DNA of 39,055 bases from Methanomassiliicoccaceae archaeon (lineage in GTDB: Archaea; Thermoplasmatota; Thermoplasmata; Methanomassiliicoccales; Methanomethylophilaceae), in the NCBI GenBank assembly GCA_009778575.1, contig WRJJ01000006.1, forward strand, positions 1 through 39,055, given 5' to 3'. A model generated the notes under the pieces. The model did no database searches and was not told the DNA's origin. It saw nothing but the letters and a program-made list of their open reading frames with translations. The position numbers and the translations under genes are program-made. Position 1 is the first letter of the stretch; every line of letters starts with the position of its first letter. Below are positions 14,278 to 21,400 of the stretch, in pieces.

Positions 14278-14928
14278 ATGCACATCGTCCAAGTGGGGAT
14301 GGAGTATGACGTTCTGAAAGAGAACAACAGAATAGCGAACTCCAACTATCGCCTACTGAAAGAAAATGGCATCAGAACGATAGAACTCATGGGTTCCATA
14401 GGGTCCGGTAAGACCTCCCTTATAATCAAATTGGCCGAGAGAATGAGAAGCAAAGGCCTCAGAGTATACGCAATTGCGGGGGATGTTACCGGCGATGACG
14501 ATCAGAGAAGAATGAGGGGATCCGGCCTGGAAGCGATCAGCTGCAACACAGGCCACGAATGTCATCTCGACGCCAACCTTGTGAGAAAGAGCCTTGAGAA
14601 AATAGACTTGGACAAATACGATGTGGTCTTTATAGAAAATGTCGGCAACTTGGTGTGCCCTGCCGATTTTCCGCTGGGGGCGGATTACAGGGCGGTCGTG
14701 ATATCCACGACGGAGGGGGACGACATGGTGAGAAAACATCACGACATATTCCTGCATTCCGACGTCGCCATATTGAATAAGATGGATATCGCGGATGCGG
14801 TGGGGGTCGACCCAGAAGTGATCATGAGTGATTACAGGAAACTCACCGGGGGATTGAAGGCCATGTATGGGTGCAGTGTAAAAACAGAAGAAGGCGTGGA
14901 TGAGATAGTTTCCGCGCTGGGATTCTGA
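14278..14928 (+). CDS. hypB: HypB, hydrogenase nickel-insertion GTPase
   Basis: HypB delivers nickel to [NiFe]-hydrogenase precursors with HypA and hydrolyses GTP in the process. The 216-residue protein has the P-loop GSIGSGKTS (39-47), a switch region GDVTGDDD, and the NKMD guanine motif (167-170). The metal site Cys95-His96 in GHECHLDA and Cys127 in LVCP match the positions known in the Methanocaldococcus enzyme. There is no His-rich nickel-storage stretch at the N-terminus. The start is the ATG at 14278, placed by its TATA box. It heads a run of same-strand genes (hypB-purD-truA-translin) that are not functionally related. No hypA or hydrogenase gene is in the window. Confidence 0.95.
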   Translation: MHIVQVGMEYDVLKENNRIANSNYRLLKENGIRTIELMGSIGSGKTSLIIKLAERMRSKGLRVYAIAGDVTGDDDQRRMRGSGLEAISCNTGHECHLDANLVRKSLEKIDLDKYDVVFIENVGNLVCPADFPLGADYRAVVISTTEGDDMVRKHHDIFLHSDVAILNKMDIADAVGVDPEVIMSDYRKLTGGLKAMYGCSVKTEEGVDEIVSALGF

Positions 14929-14929
14929 A

Positions 14930-14934
14930 GGTGA
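14930..14934 (+). promoter_or_regulatory. Ribosome-binding site of purD
   Basis: GGTGA lies just after the hypB stop and four bases before the purD ATG, within GGTGAGGTC. It fixes the purD start and shows the internal-gene pattern of this genome. Confidence 0.6.
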
Positions 14935-14938
14935 GGTC

Positions 14939-16258
14939 ATGAGAATTCTAACTGTAGGCGGCGGAGGACGGGAGCATGCGGCCGTAGAGGCGCTCTACCG
15001 TTCCGGCGCCGTAATATATGCCGTAATGAAGAACGCGAACCCTGGCATCATTAACAGGGCAGAGGCATACAAACTTGTTGACGAGAGAAGTATCGATGAG
15101 ATATGCGATTTTGCGATCGAGCATGACGTCGCTCATGCATTCATAGGGCCGGAGGCACCTCTGGAGGCCGGCCTGGTCGATGCGCTGGAGAATATCGGCG
15201 TCAAATGTGCGGCGCCCAACAAAAGCGCGGCACGGATCGAAACGTCCAAATCCTTCATGAGGGACCTGGTATCGAAATACGAGATCGAGGGGAACATCAA
15301 ATACGCATCCTTCGACAACGCGGAGGATGCCGAGAAGTACCTTAAGGCGCAGACGGCGGAGATCGTCGTCAAGCCCATCGGACTGACAGGCGGAAAAGGC
15401 GTTAAAGTACAAGGGGAGCAGCTCCACGGCCACGAAGAAACGATGTCCTACATTTTGGATATTCTGGGAACGAACGGTATGGGCGGCGTCATCATAGAGG
15501 AAAAGCTGATCGGCGAAGAGTTCACACAGATGGTTTTCGTCGACGGCAAGCACATAGTGCCTATGCCGCTGGTACAAGACCATAAGCGTGCATACGAAGG
15601 CGATATCGGCCCCAACACCGGCGGAATGGGCTCCTACTCGGATGCGAACCACCTCCTGCCTTTCGTCACGGAAGAGGCCAGGGAAAAGGCGCTGGATATA
15701 CTAGAGAACATCGTGGAGGCCATGAGGGCGGAAGGCTGCCCATACCGCGGCCCGATGTACGGCCAGTTCATGCTTACAAAGGACGGCCCCAAGATCATAG
15801 AGATAAACGCCAGATTCGGGGACCCGGAGGCCATGAACGTCCTCCCGATCCTGGAGAGCGACTTCCTTGCCCTTGTAAAGGGCATGGCGGCGGGAAAGAT
15901 AAAAAGGGACAGCGTCAAATTCAGGGATGTCGCCACCGTTTGCAAATACGTCGTGCCGAAAGGATACGGGACCAAACCCGCATCGGGGCATGAGATACGC
16001 ATCGATGAGGACGGTATTCGCGACAGCGGCGCCGAATTTTTCTACGGGAATGTCGACATGATCAACGGCAAGCTATTCACGGGAACCTCCAGATCGATAG
16101 GGGTGGTCGGAATAGGCGAAACGATCGAAGAGGCAGAGCGCAGATGCGAGATCGCCTTGGGATTCATTGAGGGCGAGGCTGTCTGCGTACGCCATGACAT
16201 CGGCAAACTCTACATGATCCAGAAAAAGATAGACCGCATCAAGAACCTCCTGACATGA
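14939..16258 (+). CDS. purD: Phosphoribosylamine-glycine ligase
   Basis: PurD joins glycine to phosphoribosylamine using ATP, the second step of purine synthesis. At 439 residues it has the normal length. It opens with VGGGGREHA, the N-domain motif of the family. The ATP-grasp core contains VVKPIGLTGGKGV, IIEEKLIGEEFT, the GGMGSYS loop, and KIIEINARFGDPEAM with the metal-binding Glu and Asn residues. The C-terminal domain holds CKYVVPKGYG. It follows hypB with a 10-bp gap and a GGTGA site, and its stop overlaps the truA start in ATGA. Confidence 0.97.
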   Translation: MRILTVGGGGREHAAVEALYRSGAVIYAVMKNANPGIINRAEAYKLVDERSIDEICDFAIEHDVAHAFIGPEAPLEAGLVDALENIGVKCAAPNKSAARIETSKSFMRDLVSKYEIEGNIKYASFDNAEDAEKYLKAQTAEIVVKPIGLTGGKGVKVQGEQLHGHEETMSYILDILGTNGMGGVIIEEKLIGEEFTQMVFVDGKHIVPMPLVQDHKRAYEGDIGPNTGGMGSYSDANHLLPFVTEEAREKALDILENIVEAMRAEGCPYRGPMYGQFMLTKDGPKIIEINARFGDPEAMNVLPILESDFLALVKGMAAGKIKRDSVKFRDVATVCKYVVPKGYGTKPASGHEIRIDEDGIRDSGAEFFYGNVDMINGKLFTGTSRSIGVVGIGETIEEAERRCEIALGFIEGEAVCVRHDIGKLYMIQKKIDRIKNLLT

Positions 16259-17031
16259 TCAGGGCCGCCTTGAAGGTAGCCTATCTTGGCGAGCATTTCT
16301 CAGGTTCCCAGAGACAGCCGTCCCTCAGGACGGTCGAAGGAGACATCCTGTCTGACGTGAAGGCCATCACAAAGATGTCCGATACGGATATCGATCTGAG
16401 ACTCGCAAGCAGGACCGACAAGGGAGTGAACTCCCTCGGCAATGTTGCGGTCTTCAACAGCAGCATCGATGACCCAGACATATTGTTGAAAGCATTAAAT
16501 GCCGTATCCGAAGATATTTTTTACAGAGGCGCCGCCTTGGTAGGCGGAGATTTCAATCCGAGATTCGCCGATGTGAGGAGATACAGATACGTCCTCCGCT
16601 CAGACGGCATGGACATATCTGCGATGAAAAAATGTGCCGAGCTGTTCGTGGGAGAGCACGACTTCACAAGGTTCTGCAGACCGGAGCAACGTTCGGCGAT
16701 ACTTACACTGAACTCCATAGAAGTGAACGAAAAAAACGGCATGATGATGCTGGACTTTACGGCGAGATATTTCCTTTGGAACATGGTACGCCGCATCTCG
16801 GCCGCCGTAATGTCGGTGGGGGCGGGAGATTCCTCGCTTTCCGATGTGAAGGATGCGCTTGACGGGAAGGACATCACATTCGGCCTCGCCCGGGCCGATG
16901 CGCTGACGCTTATGGATGTATGCTACAAAGATCTGGAATTCACTCCTCCTACGATGGAAATGTTCAAAAAAAGGACAGAAGAGGAGATGTTCAGAGATAT
17001 GCTCCGGAACACATTCCTTACATCATTGTAA
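16255..17031 (+). CDS. truA: tRNA pseudouridine synthase, TruA type
   Basis: TruA makes pseudouridine at positions 38-40 of tRNA anticodon arms. The 258-residue protein shows the family order. YLGEHFSGSQRQP (10-22) contacts tRNA. SRTDKGVNS carries the catalytic Asp55. DFNPRFADVRRYRYVL is the conserved Arg-Tyr strand. GEHDFTRFCRP follows, and FLWNMVRRI lies near the end. The length is typical for archaea. It overlaps purD by four bases and should be translated with it. Confidence in the family is high; the exact positions modified are known only from the family. Confidence 0.94.
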   Translation: MIRAALKVAYLGEHFSGSQRQPSLRTVEGDILSDVKAITKMSDTDIDLRLASRTDKGVNSLGNVAVFNSSIDDPDILLKALNAVSEDIFYRGAALVGGDFNPRFADVRRYRYVLRSDGMDISAMKKCAELFVGEHDFTRFCRPEQRSAILTLNSIEVNEKNGMMMLDFTARYFLWNMVRRISAAVMSVGAGDSSLSDVKDALDGKDITFGLARADALTLMDVCYKDLEFTPPTMEMFKKRTEEEMFRDMLRNTFLTSL

Positions 17032-17037
17032 TAATCA

Positions 17038-17658
17038 ATGACCCGTTATCTTCTCATGGAAAAATTGGCAGGGGCCGCCGAGGAAGCACAGACGATACTG
17101 CAGGACGCCGAGTCCCGCAGAGAGCATGCCATCAAGTGCTCCAGGAACATTATACGGGAAACGAAGAGGATGATACATATGATACATGTGTCGGAAGATC
17201 ACGAAGGATCGAAGAAAGCCCTCCTCGGACTCGTTTCGGAACTCACCGCCCAGATGGGGGATGATCCTCTCATGAAAGGCCTGGGCCCCGCGGATGATGC
17301 TTTGGCGGAATACGCTGAAGCCCTGATCCTGGAGGCCGTCGCCAAAGAGGAAGAGATACCGTCATTCGGCGATCTTGGGATCGGCCCCGGGCCGTGGGTG
17401 CTCGGTCTCGCTGATTGTATCGGAGAGATGAGGAGGATAGTGCTGACCTCGCTCATGGCAGAGAACGTTCAGCGGGCCGTGTCAATGTTCTCTCGGATGG
17501 AAGAAGTATTCCGCATCGTGATGATGTTCGACACCCCTGACCCGATACTGCCCATAAGAAGGAAACAGGACATAGCCAGAGGTGTTATGGAAAGGACCCG
17601 CACCGACATAACGAATGCGGTGATGATGTCAAAAATAGGGACCTTAAAAAGTTTATAA
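17038..17658 (+). CDS. Translin family protein
   Basis: The 206-residue, mostly helical protein matches archaeal translin. An early basic helix (SRNIIRETKRMIHMIH) is followed by a region with YAEALILEAV. WVLGLADCIGEMRRIVL is the family's 'GL-D--GELRR' signature. The C-terminal part is LPIRRKQDIARGVMERTRTDI, with the Arg/Lys residues that bind nucleic acid. Translin forms ring-like octamers that bind single-stranded RNA or DNA. The nuclease residues of TRAX-type paralogues are not clear here. It lies 6 bp after truA and is the last gene of the hypB-purD-truA run. A second ATG at 17056 would remove six residues. Confidence 0.85.
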   Translation: MTRYLLMEKLAGAAEEAQTILQDAESRREHAIKCSRNIIRETKRMIHMIHVSEDHEGSKKALLGLVSELTAQMGDDPLMKGLGPADDALAEYAEALILEAVAKEEEIPSFGDLGIGPGPWVLGLADCIGEMRRIVLTSLMAENVQRAVSMFSRMEEVFRIVMMFDTPDPILPIRRKQDIARGVMERTRTDITNAVMMSKIGTLKSL

Positions 17659-17665
17659 AAGGCGC

Positions 17666-18454
17666 TCAGCGCCTTGATTTGGGTTTGCCGTAGTTCTTGA
17701 CAGGCTTCCGGTAAAGATAGACGACCATTATGATGAACACCACCAAGAGAATGGCGAGCATGATATTGATCAGTCCGTAATCCGAGTGGCCGACGTAGAA
17801 ATCGCCTTCCCCTCCCAGGAATGATGCCTTGCTCCCGATGTTCTCGTCGCCCGCCACCACCTGGAAGGTATGCCTTCCGTTGGAAAGGGACTCCGCGACC
17901 CATTCGTGCGTCACCGTCGTCTTCCCTCCCACTTCCACGGACACCGTCGTCTTGCTGTCCTCCACCAGGACTCCGTCGACCTTGAAGTAGACAACGAAGT
18001 TGGTAAAGTCCACATTGCTGTTGTTCATCAGGACTGCAGTCAATACAACAGGCTCCACGACCGTTATGGTCTGGGTCCTTTCCGTCTTTACGCTGGGATC
18101 GTCATCTTTCTCCGCGGTGAAGGTAACAACAAGTGTATACTTCCCCGCAGAGGCCGGTGCGTTGATCGTCAGATCTGACTCTATGCCGTTCGAAAGCGTT
18201 CCCGATGAAGGGGACACTGCGCCGGATTGGTTATCTCCGCTGCCGTTCTTCAGCACAGCTGAATAGGTTATCACCAGCGTATCGAACTCCTCTGACTCGA
18301 AATACATTATCTGGTAGGTAAGATAGCCTTTGGTCTTTACGACGTTCGTGTCACCTTTGATATATGTGCTGGCCCCGTCAACGTCCGATGAGCTTTCCAA
18401 AAGGACAGCTCCCGCTGCGAACACCATTGCGAATACCGCTATCGCGGCGATCAT
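17666..18454 (-). CDS. Membrane-anchored surface protein with CARDB-like domain
   Basis: The 262-residue protein has a signal-peptide-like N-terminus (hydrophobic 1-19, then SSSDVDGAST). Two beta-sandwich regions (about 32-133 and 135-205) follow, then one membrane helix at about 229-248 and a basic cytoplasmic tail. The second beta region, with VLMNNSNVDFTNF, VYFKVDGV and VEVGGKTTVTHEW, has the look of a CARDB (cell adhesion-related) domain. The chain would be outside with a C-terminal anchor. The start overlaps the stop of the giant AglB-like gene in ATGA, so both come from one mRNA and the proteins may form an envelope complex. The N-glycosylation sequon NGS at 70-72 is visible. The exact function is unknown. 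Confidence 0.75.
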   Translation of the reverse strand: MIAAIAVFAMVFAAGAVLLESSSDVDGASTYIKGDTNVVKTKGYLTYQIMYFESEEFDTLVITYSAVLKNGSGDNQSGAVSPSSGTLSNGIESDLTINAPASAGKYTLVVTFTAEKDDDPSVKTERTQTITVVEPVVLTAVLMNNSNVDFTNFVVYFKVDGVLVEDSKTTVSVEVGGKTTVTHEWVAESLSNGRHTFQVVAGDENIGSKASFLGGEGDFYVGHSDYGLINIMLAILLVVFIIMVVYLYRKPVKNYGKPKSRR

Positions 18455-21400
18455 CTTTTTCGTACGAACACCCCCTTCTTAATTCCAAACCACAGCATGG
18501 CAATGAACGCCAGTATGGCCAAGGCCACCAGCGCTATTGTCAGCGGCGGTGCCGGACTCGGACCGCCGAAGATGTTGTTGCCAGATGCGGACATGTCCTC
18601 CGCTTCCATTTCGGCGGGCTGCGCGCTCATGTTGTTGATCGTTGCGGTGCTTCCTATGACCGATACCTTGCTGCTGCTGTTGGTATCGAGCGTCTGACCC
18701 GGCATGGTGACCGTCACATTTATGGCGGGGACCTCCGTGACCGATGCGCTCCTTGACATCAGTTTTATGTATATTACCGTTGAATCAAACCCGTTGACCT
18801 TGAATGAATTCGTTCCCGTCTGAGGGAAGATCATTCCTCCGTCCTTATCGGAATAGACCAGCGTCCAGTTGCTGCCGCCGCCCACTATCGTTGCGGAAAC
18901 GGTTGCCGTCTTGAGGAATCTGTCGTTGTTGGTTATCGTCACCGCATACATGTACTCATTACCGCTTACCGCATCGGCGAATGCCTCCGCGGTCCCGCTT
19001 ATGTCCACATATGTCGGGCTGCTCGGGCCTGATGAGAACGCGCTGCCGTCAAGCACATACGTTCCGACGGTATTGCCGTTTATCGATCTGACCATTACGG
19101 CCAGTTCCTCGTTGCCGGCGCCTACCGTGTCTGGGTTATAGCGGCCTTCCACCACTACGGTCCCGGTCATGCCTGCGTTCACGGAAAGCGCATATGCCTT
19201 GTCAAGTACCCATCCGGGCCCGCCTATCACATTGTATGTGGCATTGTAGCTGCCGGTGTTCTTCACGCTCAGAGTGAACGAACCGCGTCCGTTCACGAAG
19301 TTGAAGCTGCTTCCCGACAGCTCTACCAGCGTGTTGCTCGATGAGGATGTTGTCACGGGGAAACGTATCGTGGCCCCGTCGATCACCTCGCTCGGGATCA
19401 TCGATGTGGAACCTGTGTAAGTATATTCCATGTAGTCTATCGTCTGAGATAGTTTAGCGCTTAGGTTCAGGCTTGTTCCCCTGGGCACCGTGATGTCGAA
19501 CGACCCTCCGCTTATCGAGAATGGGATCGTCACGCCGCCGTACGTAACGGTGAGCGTTCCGTCCGCGGTCACTCCCACGTATCCGCTTATGACGGCCTTT
19601 TCCGCCTTGTTTGACAGATTCAGGGTTGTCGGGCTTGTGATATTAGTAACGGATGCGTACGCTATCTGTTCAGTATCACCGGTGCCTGACAGGGCCGTGA
19701 AATAGAAACTCTTGTTTCTTTCGAGGTAGTAGACAAGCGGATTGCTTGAATCCACAAAGTATTCTCCTCTTTCATCATCTGTAGCCGTTACCGTTATAAC
19801 GTCATTCGTTGACGCATTGAGTTCCACCCTTACAACATTCGTTGTCTGGATGTTCAGGGACCCGCTCTGCCCCGGGTATATGTAGACCGTTCCGTTGAAA
19901 GAGGAGCCTGAGGTCCCCTTTATCTCGGCGGTGTACTGTCCGGGTATCACGCCGGTCAAACTGGTACCCTCATATGTCGTCGAAGAGCTGTTGTACAGCG
20001 TCAGTTTCACAGAGACGCTGTTCGTCACGCTGACCGTTTTGACATATGAGCCTGAAGATCCGCTGGCTGCGATGCTCCATGTGTTGGAAGTGTTGCTTGT
20101 GCCTGCGGCGAAATTGGACGTTTGATCTTCCAAGACGAACCTGGAGGTGTTGAACCCGGGCGTCGTCATCACTGCAGAGTATCCCTGAGGCACGGTGAAC
20201 ACCGATTTGCCCGTGGGATCCGTCTTTATCGTGATGAAGTGCTCTCTGTCGGTGGAGATGGACATTTTGATGTCCACGAACGCCACTCCCCTCGTTGTCG
20301 ATGAGGACATGTTCGTCCTGTAGTTCAAATTCATGGTAAGGTCGCGGGATGCCGTAGTGCGGACATCTCCCAGATCTGTGCTGCCTGAGATCGTCTGACC
20401 CCTTATCAGCGCGCTTCCCGATCCGAAGATGTACATTGTGTATGTTCCGTTGGGCAGCATGACGTCGAATGCGCCGTCCTCATCCGATGTGAATATGAAC
20501 GTCGCGCCGCTTGCCATTATGAACGATACCGTGGCGGAGAACGGATTGCCGTCCTTGTCTTTCACTACCCCTTTCACGCTGTACCCGTCGGAATTGGTGA
20601 GCGTTATCGAGGTGCCGGTTGTCGTACCGTAGTACACCTTGCCGCCGCTTACCGCATATGCGGTGTACATGTCATTGGGGGCTCCGGTGCTGGCCGGCAC
20701 TGAGAACGATGTTGTGGTCAGCGATGCCATGTATCCGAAGGACATCAGGGTAACGAGGCTTCCTGAGGGGGCCCCGGAAACGGAGATGTTCCTTGCATCA
20801 TACACTGTCAGCGATGCGGTGGAGTTCCCGCCGTTTGAAACGGTCGTCGTTGGGTTAGAGGCCGAGACCTTCGATCCCGTGGCGTATATTGTGTATGTTG
20901 ACGGCACGACGTAGATCTTCGCTTGACCGTCATCCACTACTCCGGTGTACTTGACGCCCGTGGATATATCCTGCGCCTCTATCACGGTCCCGTTCGGGGC
21001 CTTGGCGCCTACGTCGGTCGTGACCGTTACTGTTATCATTCCCGTTGTCGCAGATGCGCGGTACCCTACATTGGCGCCGACATTGACGATCACGGTTCCG
21101 GAGTTGATCGTTGTTCCAGATGGAGAGAACAGGGTGACCGTGTAAATATCGGGTATGATGTCATTGAATACGAAATTCCCGCCTATCATATCCGTCTGAT
21201 ATTTAGTTCCGGATGCGGCCCCCTCGATCACCACATATGCGTCCCCGGTGTACGGTTTGAACGGATCATTGCTTATGTATGCGGTTCCGGACAGACTTGT
21301 AGCCGGTATGGTCAGGTTCGAAGCGGACGACGTCATGTTCTGGCGGGTCTCTATGACCGACCCGGTCGCAAGCGTGGTTGTTCCGGATGAGAACACAACA